Source: Ceratobasidium sp. AG-K
Lineage: Eukaryota > Basidiomycota > Agaricomycetes > Cantharellales > Ceratobasidiaceae
Direction: 5' to 3'
NCBI GenBank assembly: GCA_037039685.1
Contig: JAWNGF010000004.1
Span: forward strand, 3,286,001-3,350,000
DNA length: 64,000 bases
How positions within the stretch are numbered: the stretch's first letter is position 1; each line of letters starts with the position of its first letter. A program made the position numbers and the translations under genes. Shown here piece after piece: positions 23,949 through 35,202 of the stretch. The notes below the pieces were generated by a model. The model was not told the DNA's origin and made no database searches. It saw nothing but the letters and a program-made list of their open reading frames with translations.

Positions 23949-26900
23949 ATGCGGTGGCGGACACTTTCTAGTTTGCTCCTGGCGGGCACTGTGCTCGCTG
24001 ACCAACAGCCATTTGAAGGGCATGGACTCCGCAAGACAATCATTGATGTGCTGTCGAGCGACGAAGACTACACGCTCCTCTTGAAGGCACTGCAGCGCTC
24101 TCGACTTGTTCCAACACTCAACCGAATCAATGGGAGCACCTTATTTGCCCCTACCAACGACGCTATCAAGCGCTACGCCGCTGACCACCCCAAGTCCGTC
24201 TGGGCAGAGCTCGTAGCGGATTCCAATCCCCATGCTGAACTGCGCCAACACGTGTTCTACCATTTGCTCAACTATACAGCAACCCCCACCACCTCTGATT
24301 CACTTCCCGCCGCTCCTGCGACGTTTACACATCGTACACTCCACTTCCCACACGCACCCGACAATGGCACTGGCCCGCCATCCCGTGAACCCCCGAATTT
24401 GCCGCCGTGGATGCCAGTGCCTGGTGGATTGTTGGCAGGAGAGCCACAGCGGCTACGAGTTACCTGGCGAGATGACTCGGCGTGGGTTGGAGTTTCCGAG
24501 CAAGGAGAGCGCGGAGCCAAGGTCGTCAAGCCAGACACCGAGGCGGCTAATGGGCGTGTAGTGGGGATTGATAGGGTTGTTCCGTTGCCCAAGAACCTTG
24601 GTGCGTGTTTTCTTTGTTCATTGGGAGGCGCTAGCTCATTTTTCATTTAGCCCACGTCGTCCAGCACCATCCGAACCTTAAAGTTCTTTCACGATACCTT
24701 AGCCCCGCTATTCTTAATACACTTGGCAACACTCCCCATCTCACGCTATTCGTACCAGACGACAAGGCATGGGACGTTCTCCAGCCCATTGAGCGCCTCT
24801 GGCTTGACAGCGGGTACGCCGAGGCCGACCTGATGGACATATTTGCCAGACACGCAACAGCCGGCGAAAAGCCGCACGAAGAGGCCGGATTCGCAGACGA
24901 CATCAAAGTTGGGTGGAGCGAGTATTGGGGCAGCGAGACGTCATGTACGTCTTTTCCTGCCTTGAAGTTTTTATCTTTTGTAACGGTAGCGCAGATCAAT
25001 CCCTGACCGACAGCGCTCTTCAACTCACCACTCACTCGAACGGTTCGACTACGGTCAACGCTGGTTCAGCAACTGTCCTCCAGAAGGACGTCTATGCCGC
25101 CAACGGAGTTTTACACACCCTTGACTCGTTGCTCATCCCGCCCGGTGCACCACTCTTCAAACAAACGGCCGAGAAATGGTTGCTAGCTCTCAACGCTACC
25201 GTATTCGTCGGCATGCTCAGAGAAGCTGGGCTGAGCTCATATGTGGACGGCTCGGCCAAGAAAGAATGGACCATTCTCGCACCCGCCGATGACGTCCTCA
25301 ACGACATTTTGCGCAAACGAGACTTGTTTGGGTTCGATGGCATCAAGGAGGAGCTTAGGACGCTGTTGAGGTACCATATTATTCCCGGTATCCTCAAACC
25401 CGAGGATCTTGTCGACGGGCAATTGCTTGGGACCGAGCTCAGACCTGATAGTCTCAAGGGCGGGCGAATGAGATTGAAGGTGGATGTTGTGGGCGAAAAG
25501 GGCGGAAAGGGGCCTTAACAAAGAGGGCGGAGGCGGGAATGGAGATCTAGCGTTTGGAGGAGCTAACGTGATTGCCAAGCCTCGTAAGTCGACCTATATA
25601 TTATTCAGCATCCCACTAACAGTTCGACAGTCTTTGTTGACAATACTGTCATCTACCTGCTTTCTCGACCGTTGAACCTCCCTCCGGACGCACTCCAGGC
25701 GGCTCTCTCGGAGTTGTCCCACACCACCTTTACCTCTCTGCTATACTCGGCCGGTCTCAACGTCTCTCGTCCTGCGACTACGCTGCTCGTACCCGTCAAC
25801 GAAGCATTCGCTGCACGCGGTCTAGCCGTCAAGTGGCTCATGATGGACGATAGCGAGGCCAGAACAGGGCTCAAGCGAGTTTTGATGCACCACCTAATTG
25901 AAGGAGTCGTTTTCGGACGGGACCTCTCAGTTTCAGGTGCCCCTGAAGGAGACAAGGGAAAGAAGAGCTGGAGCACGGTGGAAGGTAGCGACGTGCGAAT
26001 CGTCCCTGGAGAAGGAGACAGGTACGTTCCACTCATTAAGCCTCCTAAGCTACCTACTCATCTAACGTCTTGCAGCCTCTTTGTCGAAGCGAGTGGCTCG
26101 GATGAATCACCTCTCCCGCTCACAATCCTAGACACCCTCACCCGCACCGGGACTTTGCACGAGGTCTCCGGAGTTCTCTGGCCCCGTAGCGTACACGTCG
26201 GGGTCCGCGAACTCGGACTGGCGGCAGATGCCAGTACGATGCTCCGACTCGTCCAACGCGCCGGGTTCGAAGGCGTTTGGAACGGGAGCGGCATCCCCGT
26301 CGAGAACGTCGTGAACCTTTACCCCCCGACCGCTAGTGCGAAATGGGGTAGTTATTGGTCCAAGAATGCGGAGAAACCCAAGACCAAGTGGGTTTATACA
26401 TTGCTCTGCCCGACTGATGCTGCGTTTGCCCGGGTGAACCTTACCCGACTCTTGGACGACCACGATGCTCTTGTTGCTCTTGTTCGACAGCATATCATCC
26501 CTATTCCTCTCTCTGAAGATGGTGTCGGAACCAAAAACGCACAGAGCCCAGGGTGGGTCGACTCGATCCTCAACTGGTTCATTAAACCCGAGGCTGGGCT
26601 CGAGAACCTCCTTAATGGCGAATATGCGACTTCCCCTCGTTCCCATTTCAAGACGGACTCTGGCGCTCGTGCAGCTTCAAACGGCGTGCCCTTCGACCCT
26701 GATGCTGAAACGCCTCTCCCTCTCCATTCCTCGACAGCTCGGTTCGGAACGTTACAGACCTCGCACTCTGCCTATGGCGATGTGGTGTTCGCTCATTCAG
26801 GCGACCATGGCTGGGCGGTAAGCGTCAAGAGCGCCGATTCCTGGGCAGGGGTGAAAGCCTGGGGCCGCACTGTCGGCGTACGGGGCGATACATCAGACGG

Positions 26901-27129
26901 CAACCTCGTAAACGACAATGACTCGCCCCTCAAAGGCGGCGTGGTCCAGATTGACCGCGTGTTGGACCCGTACGCACCTGCATGGTGGCGTGAATGGGGG
27001 CCTGCCCTGGGCGTGGGCGCTGCGGGGGTTACGTCCATTGGGGCACTGTTCTGGGCGGTTGCATGGGTTTGGAAGAAAGATGTGCAAGAGGCGACGTATG
27101 AGCCTGCCGACGGCGGGGAAGATGAGTAG
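23949..27129 (+). CDS. Membrane-anchored protein with several fasciclin (FAS1) domains
   Basis: The architecture resembles yeast YLR001C and fission yeast Fsc1, the latter known in autophagosome-vacuole fusion. It starts with a signal peptide (MRWRTLSSLLLAGTVLA), then about five FAS1-like units. Motifs include NRINGSTLFAPTNDAIKRY near 24120-24176, TLFVPDDKAWDVL near 24742, KEWTILAPADDVLNDILRKR near 25263-25320, TTLLVPVNEAFAARGLAVKW near 25780, and YTLLCPTDAAFARVNLTRLL near 26395. A hydrophobic segment at about 27000-27075 (VGAAGVTSIGALFWAVAWVW) with Lys-Lys after it is a C-terminal transmembrane anchor. Introns lie at about 24601-24650, 24944-24995, 25583-25630 and 26022-26075; the last keeps the frame open when unspliced. 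The frame breaks once at about 25505-25515: either a 37-nt GTGGGC...AAAGAG intron or, more naturally, a one-base indel in GGGGCC. No GPI signal was seen. Confidence 0.82.
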
Positions 27130-29775
27130 CCTCGCCGAGGTTTGGGCGCATGTGCTATTGTGCCTGGGATAGATGTACATATAATCATGCCTTTGTGTAT
27201 TTTTGCCTTCTTGTGCTGTTTGAGATGAAGATTTGGAGACACGATACATCATTAATTCATAGCTTTGGTTGACATTATCGGTCAGATTTCTGCGTGCTAC
27301 GTCACCGTTTTGCGCAAGATGCGCCAATTAAGGCCGAAAAAGGCAAATGGATATGAGGGCGATGATGAAAGCTGTGATCTGATCAATGACGGCTGTGGAT
27401 GATCGCTGTTGATTACTGTTTATATCGCTCAAGTGGCTATGCCCCCGTCGATCCCTCGCCTCGCGTGACCAGAAACGTAGAGGCCGCCAGCCGAATAATA
27501 CTTGCCAGATCATATAAGTGTCTATAGGTGGGGGACGCCGGATTACCCGGTTGGGTACACATACTCGATTCATGAAACCCGAGGATGTTCGCCGAAACGA
27601 GCAACCCCGCTAAGCGCACAATTTTGACAAGATTTGGCAACCAGCGTTAGTTTCACCCGGTAGATGTCAACAGCTCGAGCAGGCGGGCATAACCCCGAGT
27701 TGAACACGACCAGTGCTACGGGACCATGTGTCCGCTGAACCACACGGTGGGAGCACTGCATCCAAAACAGTAAGGTTATCTCGCTAACATGCGTATGAGC
27801 AGTGGGCAAGGCCGAAAGACAATGACTTAACATCAAACGCCGACGGGAGCCCGACGCTAGCCGCCCCGAAATAACAGTGATCGATGAACTACGTCTCCGA
27901 AAGTGATGGTTCATTTGATGATACTTTACCACAAAAGTCAATTGCTTGGCAGCGTCAAGCCGTGTTGATCAGACCGGAGCTCTCTGTTTATTGGGCGCCC
28001 GGGGGTATGCATCATGGTACCTTTCCCCTAGGATTAACGTTTACAATACCTAACACCGAGGAGCATGTATCTCTTCTTGGGGAACTGCCATCATATCGAA
28101 GGCTTTTCCCAAGATTCATCGACGTTCGTCGGATGCGTCGATTTTGATCCTGAGTCGGAGACCAGAAGAGATCCGATATCAACAATGTTACTGCCGTACC
28201 GGCTAGCAGCAAACACCGAGTGTATCCATTTCCATCTGTAGACTCGCGATAGTTGAACGGTTTGCTATTCGTTTTAGTTAATATCGGGCTCCAGGTACTT
28301 GCAGCCCCAGCCTCCGGAACAGGACATACTTGCCTAATGACGATAAACGCACCATGCAACAGTGGGCCTTTCTAAAATTCCGTTAATTGTCGACCTTACG
28401 GAGCCACAGCCCCGAGTCGCATACAGCCTAGACTCACGAGATGAAATTACGCGTAATATTAGGGTAGTCCGACGCACCACAAATGTCGGGTTTTAACCTC
28501 ATTTCCAAGTCTCCAGAATAGTAGGAGCGTTAGTCAAGTCGACTGGCTGAGCTCGTGGCTCAACGGATGGAGCACGTGAACTGCGCCCTGTGGGGTAGTA
28601 GGCCCCGCCACATCGATCCCGCTGGTGCTTGAGGTTCCTATATGCCCTAGCTAACAGTTTGAAGGCTTAACTGTTCTCACACAAATATTAAATTGGTGTA
28701 TGCGCAATTCATTCGAACTAGTAGAAAAATGTGTATTTCATTTGAACCCGCTTCCTCCGTCTAAGTACAATAGATTGGCGAGTATCCGGGCCAGGCGCCC
28801 TCCGAGCGCACAACTCACCGATATGCGATCTCGTAAATACTGGATCCGTTCAATCCCGCTGTGTTCGGAGAAGTTTGATGTGCCCCTCTGTAATATCGTC
28901 GGTCTCTCAAATCAAAGGCGCAGGCTAATACAAGACACCCGTGTCGTCTTTACCATACGCAGTAGCTCCATGCCCGAACAATAGCTAATTCAACTAGGTT
29001 GTAAAGTACGTAGCTTTTTTGTCTTAGTTAGGATTTACCTGATTTAATTTTACTCGGCAAGATCTTTCCAGGTGTGACGTATGCAACTCTGGGGAAGCTG
29101 TACAGGACGCGTCGGTCCTCCAGTCGACTGGAATGTGGCAGGATGGCCGACAACACGACAACTCTTGGAGCAGAGAGACCATGCGTATTGCAGATAGACT
29201 TTGTTGAGCTAGCTGCCAGCGTACGCGCAAGTCGCTGTGCCAGCCGGCAAAGTAATACATATAAGCACCGCCTTGCGTGAGCGAATTAGAGGAGCATACA
29301 TCGGTCCGTGACTCGGAGAGGCATCCCCGATGATAGATGGCGGCAATAGCCAACGGGATTGCAGTATATGCTCCCCTTGGGAGTCACCGGCTCCGAAACA
29401 CCGCCGTATTCAGACAAAGTCGGCCTTGAGAGCGTATCAAACTTGCGCTTAACCCTGAAGCTCCTATCCTACCCGAGGCTCCCCTGCCCGCCAAAATGTT
29501 GGATTCCTTAGCCCGCTCCATCCATTCCTGGTAAGTATTCCATTTATATGTGTATTTCATACGTTTACGCATGGGGTGGGCAACCGAGCCTCGGGCGATC
29601 CCTAACAGTGGGCGTTCAATCGGACTCCGTGTCAGAGCACTACTACCGATGGTTCGCGGAGTGTTCCCGGTATATATACGGCCAGAAGAATCCCCACGGA
29701 GTATCTCACTGGGTGCATACATTCACATCTTCAGCTCACTTTGTCTCATACGTTACAATACATTTCACTCCAACA
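27130..29775. other. 2.6-kb gene-poor region
   Basis: No protein family is recognised on either strand; frames are short and overlap. It holds one tRNA-like sequence at about 28551-28630 (listed separately). A TATATATA at 29671-29678 lies about 100 bp before the first MYND gene and may be its TATA box. Confidence 0.45.
28551..28630 (+). other. tRNA-like relic (possible SINE head or tRNA pseudogene)
   Basis: GCTCGTGGCTCAACGGATGG followed by AGCAC gives a good D-arm (GGCTC/GAGC) and an A-box match (TGGCTCAACGG). A weaker B-box-like ATCGATCCC follows about 45 nt later. The anticodon and T stems do not pair convincingly and the acceptor ends do not match well. It resembles a degenerate tRNA-Arg type sequence. 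Confidence 0.3.
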
Positions 29776-30410
29776 ATGTCTCATCAAACCCAATGGTGCC
29801 GTGTTTGCCGAGAACCAACTAACCTACAGTGCCAAGGGTGAGCTGCATGCACCTCGAGTGGTAAACACGCATCTCATCACTTGCTATTAGTTGCTATCGC
29901 GCATGGTATTGCTCAGCCCAGTGCCACAGTGCTGACTGGCCAAACCACCATACCAGCTGTGCCCCGCCTCCAACAAACGCTCCCCAAGGCGCTCTACTAG
30001 CTAGTTCACAAGGTGTAAAGGCGTTGATTATGTTCGCACATGTACCTCAACCACAATGGGGTATGGTAGAAATCCGCAACTATGTGATGTCAGCAGGGGC
30101 GTCTCGCCCCGTCCCCCAATTTGATCCCGCGCTTGGTTTGGGAACAGACCCTGGTCACGTCATCTGCCTTCAGGACGTTGGTGGGTCTCCGCTCAACTGT
30201 CCATACCAAATCTTTTTCCGTCGCTCCTTCCGCCAAGACGGAAGTCCTCTCAACCTTGCAACTCGGAACCTTCACCCCGATATTGTCTATCCTTGGGCTG
30301 GTACTATTATAATCCTCAAGTTCAACGGGTCGCGACGCCGAGGGTATCGAGACATGGAACGGGGGGATCTTCCAGCGATTGCTCAATTCTTGAGGACCTA
30401 CTCGAATTAG
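29776..30410 (+). CDS. MYND-type zinc finger protein, paralogue 1
   Basis: A small protein starting MSHQTQWCRVCREPTNLQCQG. A short intron (GTGAGCTGC to CTATTAG) interrupts the zinc finger, which continues CYRAWYCSAQCHSADWPNHH and TSC. This is the full MYND pattern (CxxC, CxxxWYCSxxCQxxDWxxHxxxC) that binds two zinc ions and usually mediates protein-protein contact with proline-rich partners. The rest, about 150 residues, has no named domain that I know but shares conserved blocks with the next gene: FDPALGLGTDPGHVICL, YQIFFRRSF, WAGTIIILKFNGSRRRGYRD. There is no SET domain. A TATATATA lies about 100 bp upstream. The product is about 200 residues. Confidence 0.82.
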
Positions 30411-31468
30411 ATATCGTATAACGATTGGGTATTGCGCGGACAATTAAGTATTGTATGGACGATTCCCTTATGTATTATTGATTTGTTCTGGCACGTCTAC
30501 TGTCTATGTTACATGCGTCGAATGTTCCATAATATCGTCTATTCAAAATAAATGGACCTTTGCCATCGGTAACCATGCCCGTTGTCCCTCCCACATACCA
30601 ACATACCAAGGCACACTCTGGACATGAAGCAGACAGAACGAGACGGAAGAACGACTTGATGACAGCTTACCCAAGCCGGTGCTGGTCGTCATTCTAGAAA
30701 TCAACGGCTCGTATCGGTTTTGGATATGTCCTGAAGCACTTAATGAAACGAAGCCGTTTTGGGTGGCAGGCTGTGCAACACGTGACCATTAGTCAAAGGA
30801 AATATTGCAAACCGACGCCCTGCTCCTGACTTTATCCGCTAGTGAGCACACGGGCGAAACCACGTCGTTTTCTCTCTGGAAAATAGTCCCGTAACGACTT
30901 CAACTTACACTAGCTCTCATGCTTCAACATGGTTCATCAAAAATCCTGTGCTGGCTCACTGGGGTTATCTTTCTCTTGGTTTCGACGGCGTCAAGGACAA
31001 TACGATTACTATGCTGTGCGATAGTTGGCGCCGTCTGATTCCTCACCATCAGACTACGATCGAATCGAACAGCCTCTTGCTGGAGCTTTCGCATTTACTC
31101 GATGGCGAGTTTACGGACAGTTGCCACCGTGAGGATTTCCATGAATGCGCGCCCTATGTCAAAGCTGTGATCTTCGAGCACCCAACCTAGTAATACGAAG
31201 CTGCTCGGTTTTGATGTCGCGTGCGTGACGGGTATCGTTGGGACGTGTCGGCGCGTATTGACATCTATTCGGCCTGGTAGGAGCATTATGTTTGTTCTAC
31301 GAGCCTTTCTCTTGAACTTAGATGCGTCCGTTATAAGGACTGCGATCTTCGCAATGTTATCCATAAAACTTGGACTGCGATCACTTGCATCTCCAGACCT
31401 ATCTATTACTCAAATAAAGAGCAGCTTACTCTTGTTGGCATTATTCAACAACCTCAAAACTAGCGAAA
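30411..31468. other. Spacer between the MYND paralogues, with a possible relic
   Basis: It contains the 3' UTR of paralogue 1 and the promoter of paralogue 2. A frame from the ATG at 30930 reads MVHQKSCAGSLGLSFSW, reminiscent of the MSHQTQWC start of the first paralogue, but it meets a stop at about 31023 and no zinc finger follows. An 80-codon frame at 30948-31190 overlaps it and is unrecognised. I cannot say whether either is real. Confidence 0.35.
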
Positions 31469-32114
31469 TGGCAGCTGCTAACTACTGCTCGGTTTGCCGA
31501 AAGCCGTCTTTCCTACAATGCACGAGGTAAGCTACTTTGGTCATCCTGGTGGGCTCATCACTTACTGAGAGGTGGACTTTCGCAGGTGCCATGCTGTGTG
31601 GTATTGCTCGTCGACGTGCCAAAGTGCTGCATGGCCCACCCACTACGCAACTTGTGTTCCTTTCGAGGAGATATTTGCGCCTAGCCCACCGATCGAGGGT
31701 ACCGCATTTGTGCAAGCCCTCATCTTACCCGCCAACTCTACCCAGCACTATATCGCTCCCATTCAAGTTAACGCTCGGGCTGGCACTCATGGAGGCATAC
31801 GATGGTCACCTGATTTCGATCCAGCCCTCAGTCTAGGATCTTCACCCGCTAGCGTCATCAACTTGGAAGGTTTTGGGCGGAGTGCTCATCGCTTCCCCTT
31901 TCATATATTTTTCCGTCGATCCTTTATGAATGATGGGAGCCAGGGCAACTCGTCAGTTCAATCCCTCACGCAAGGTCGAGCAGCGCACCAGTGGGCTGGA
32001 AATATTGTGGTGCTTAAATACCACGGCTCTCGCCGAGAGAAATATCGCGACTTCGAGATCACGGATATCGCAGTGGTTGCCCACTTCTTTTTGCACTATC
32101 CCAACATTTCATGA
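31469..32114 (+). CDS. MYND-type zinc finger protein, paralogue 2
   Basis: This starts MAAANYCSVCRKPSFLQCTR. An intron in the same place as in paralogue 1 (GTAAGCTACT to TTTCGCAG) is followed by CHAVWYCSSTCQSAAWPTHY and ATC, again a complete MYND finger. The C-terminal region matches paralogue 1 in blocks: FDPALSLGSSPASVINL, FHIFFRRSF, WAGNIVVLKYHGSRREKYRD. It ends HFFLHYPNIS at 32114. The shared intron position and domain order show a tandem duplication, and the overall divergence shows it is old. A binding partner cannot be inferred. Confidence 0.82.
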
Positions 32115-32607
32115 TTCATTTATTCATTATGTTATTGCTTTATTAGAGTTTGCAGTGTTTTCTGTTTGTATTTGCTCACTGCATGTTGTATATTTTCACG
32201 TTGTAACAGTACCAATCCATTTCGCCAAAATCCATCCAGATTACTAGAGTACCTGCGGCTTGAATTATTAAGAATAAGGACATGAAGCGAGGTGTGCGAG
32301 TAAGACTACTGAGACTTCGTTGACCTGGCTCGGAAAGTCGGTACCTCTTCGAGCCTCGGGTCAGATCGGAATTGCTTAGTCGTGCGATCACTGATTAACT
32401 TTGACCCTGATCACATCGACCGGCGGCAGAATACTACTAGCGTCCTTGGAGGCGGTGCCCTGCCAATGTCGCACCTGCGTGCATGCAACAAGATGAAATA
32501 AGAAAGTCGATTCCAAGTAGTTTAGGTTTGAGATCTGCGAGCGTTTCGGCAAGTAAACTTGGTCGCGATTGTGTGCGCCGGTCTATACGTCACCAAAATC
32601 CTCTGAC
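32115..32607. other. Intergenic, nothing recognised
   Basis: 3' UTR of MYND paralogue 2 followed by AT-rich DNA. No coding, RNA or repeat signal was recognised before the inverted repeat at 32608. Confidence 0.4.
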
Positions 32608-32738
32608 GCTGGCGAGCGCCGGTTTGCTCATACGTGCTCGCTTGGGTAATGAAGCACTCAGGAGCACCTGAGTGGCTGTGCAATTGGTGCTCCTATACCT
32701 AAGCGAGCACGCACGAGCAAATCGGCGCTCACGAGCCC
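32608..32738. repeat. Imperfect inverted repeat (MITE-like hairpin)
   Basis: The left arm 32608-32668 ends in CAGGAGCACC and contains CGTGCTCGCTTGGG. The right arm 32686-32738 begins GGTGCTCCT and contains CTAAGCGAGCACGCACGAGC. The reverse complement of one arm aligns with the other over about 50 nt with small gaps, around a 17-nt loop. I did not identify a flanking target-site duplication. It could be a non-autonomous element or a hairpin-forming palindrome. Confidence 0.65.
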
Positions 32739-32861
32739 AAAAGAGAACCGGCGGATTTGCTTGAGTAACTGACTAAGCCAAATCCTGGATACAAATCAAT
32801 CAAGGTAACTCAATTGAGAGGGGATGTAATATACATGTAATATACATGGGGGCATATTTGT

Positions 32862-33985
32862 TTACGGCGTAGACGAAGGGAGGGTACGCGGGCTTTCAAG
32901 GGCCGATTCAAAGTCGCCCAAAAACTTCCACAATACCTGTTTCCTATATCCTTTGTCCTGCCAGTAGTTCAAGTTGTGCGGGAAGAAAGCCAACACGTCG
33001 AGTACCGTCCTGTCATGTGCAATGATTGTAAAGATATTTTCATGTCCATCGGCCTCTTCAAGCTTGTCGATACTCCTCTGAGCTGCCTCTGGATCAGAGC
33101 TCGCACCCCCACCTGGGGGATTGGAGACAGTGAAGAAGGGCTCGGTCGCTATGCTTGGCATGAAGTTCGAGCAAGAGCGAGCCCGGGCATACTGGTAGGT
33201 TTGGAATGTTGGGAAATGGATTGGGGGAGATTCATTCTGGAAGAGGTAGGTGCTGCGTCGGACGTAGCTGCCCACCATGATGGCAAATGTCCCCTTCCAT
33301 TAGCACAATGGTTTCGAGTGTGGAGCGAGCTAGACCGCACATGTGACTGATGCGGAATTAGCTAATGCGAAACTCGGACGCCTGGTCGAACGAGATTTCA
33401 ATAAGTTCACTGCCTTTGTATGCGCTCTCAAGAATCATCGAGTTGGGATTGGCAGTGTAGCCTGGGAGGATGCCAGATTTGAACCCAGGACCGACGGTCA
33501 AACTGGTCGAAGCGGGAAAGAGGGAAGGATCGTTGGTGTGATCCCAATGCCAATGTGACCAGATGATTGTTTTGATGCTGGTTAGCGGGACGCTGTGTTC
33601 AATCAAGATCTCCGAAACATTTTTGGTTACAGAGACTTCCCAGCCGCTTTTGAGAATCATGTTGGTAGCTTGTCAATTGAAATAGTTAGAGAGCCTTGAT
33701 TTTGGCTTTGTCCCAAGATGACTCACTTGCAGGGGGGGGCGTTCCTCCGAGCTTTTGATGCACCCAAGTCAAAAAGAAGCCTGGTATTCGAAGCTTCGTG
33801 TTTAATTAGAAACGAATACGAAGGGCCTCTAAGAATGTCGGTGCCCTTGGTCGTTAGCCCATAGGTGATCGCAGCGGGAAGTGAGTCTACGCGCGAGGTG
33901 GTGTCAATGATGCTGACTTTGACAACTTTGTCCGATGCTGGAATATGTAGAGAAGGGGAGATATTGGCGTCGGAAACTGAGACAT
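32862..33985 (-). pseudogene. Broken metallo-beta-lactamase-fold hydrolase
   Basis: A decayed relative of the intact gene at 48952-50107. Matching segments, read on the minus strand, are VVKVSIIDTTSRV, YSFLIKHEASNTRLLFDLGA, the conserved intron, SEILIEHSVPLTSIKTIIW, SHWHWDHTNDPSLFP, GDICHHGGQLRPTQHLPLP and TVSNPPGGGASSDPEAAQ. Breaks include a frame change near the start (the ATG at 33985 is out of frame with the conserved part), an internal deletion of about 25 codons at about 33355 that removes the segment equivalent to FDYFGDGSFYLLDSPGH and its metal ligand, a stop right there, and an in-frame TGA after HLPLPE. The first HxHxDH metal site survives. The deletion alone should abolish activity, so I call it a pseudogene. 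Confidence 0.85.
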
Positions 33986-35202
33986 GGCTGTTTATTGAAT
34001 TGGCATAAGATCAGCGGTGAGGCGCATGTATTTTATACACTTTCGGGAGTAGCTCAACGGTTGCTCATAGCTGATTCACGAAGTGGAGTCGCGTCAAGTG
34101 AAGATTTGCCTTGAGACGCTCAGCGCCCGTGTATTATGAATAATAATGCTCATACGCGCACGCGGACTGCCGAGTCGGAGCTGCGCTCGGGCGCAGGGGA
34201 ATTGAAGTAGCAGTTCCGAACCCTTGCAATCGGTAGCGTAACGCCCATCCGAGAGTGTCACGTGCTTGGGAGATGGCAGCAAACAAGCACAATACAAAGT
34301 GAGCTTACACCCTCACGACCGGACGTTTCTTGGCTTCTTGATATTCTGCTCCTTATTTATCGGCTTAACGTCACACTTGAGTATAATTAGCGGGTCACCT
34401 GCCACAGATTAGATTCTACCATCTCCACGTGTGAGCAGGTTTATCCTTAGATTCCTCCGACAATCACGCCCGGACCGCGACGCGAGCGGACTGCCCACTT
34501 GCTCGTGCAGGGGCGATCTAGTGAGGTGATGAACAAGAAGTCATAATCACGCTATAATTATGTGGTATAACGTGTTTTATAACGTTAGTGTTCTATAAAA
34601 ATAGCTCACCAGCCTATATGAAAAGGCTAGAGCCTGTATGGCCTGCTCTTGTTCACCTTCGTCCCGGGAGGTTTCTGGCCGCAGGGCCGATTCATACATC
34701 ACGCGGCTCACTCGGGGAACCCACTAGCCCTGCCGGTGCGCTCCCAATCCCTGGCAACTGCCCGGATAATATCCCTGAAAGTACTTGATATCAGGGATAT
34801 GTAGGTCATCCGATCTCACTCGTTTCATGCGAAGCACTTGGTTTCTGGACATTCGGGTTCGCTTGCTGTGAAATCCGGGTTCTAAACCAGGTACACTACC
34901 CACCAGCGCTGATGTAACGGTTGATCGTCAACTGCATGCTTAATGGGCTCTCAAGAAGGCATCGCACTCAGTGTTATCCCATTTGCCGAGCGGGCCGTGC
35001 AGCAATCTTCGCAACATTGTGGATACTGTCAAAAGATTCCAGCGGCCCGTCAGCACAGATTCTATTGACACGGCTTGCGCCCACAACGGTGCTATGCGCC
35101 AGCTATAAAATACCTTAGTTCTGTCGGATCTTGCTCACCGGCTCTCAACGTCGCAATCCTATAACCAGGTATCTCAACTACGCTCTAAACTTATTCTTCA
35201 TC
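33986..35202. other. Intergenic region ending in the pectate lyase promoter
   Basis: No gene is recognised. TATAAAATA at 35104-35112 lies about 100 bp before the pectate lyase start and is a good TATA-box candidate. Confidence 0.5.

Noticed and set aside
25484..25675. A separate short gene inside the fasciclin gene
   Set aside because: It is the continuation of the fasciclin protein (GDLAFGGANVIAKP) after a single-base frame break and not an independent gene.
34021..34110. A second A-box-like sequence (TAGCTCAACGG) suggesting a tRNA gene
   Set aside because: There is no B box, no T-arm and no pairing acceptor stem within 100 bases.
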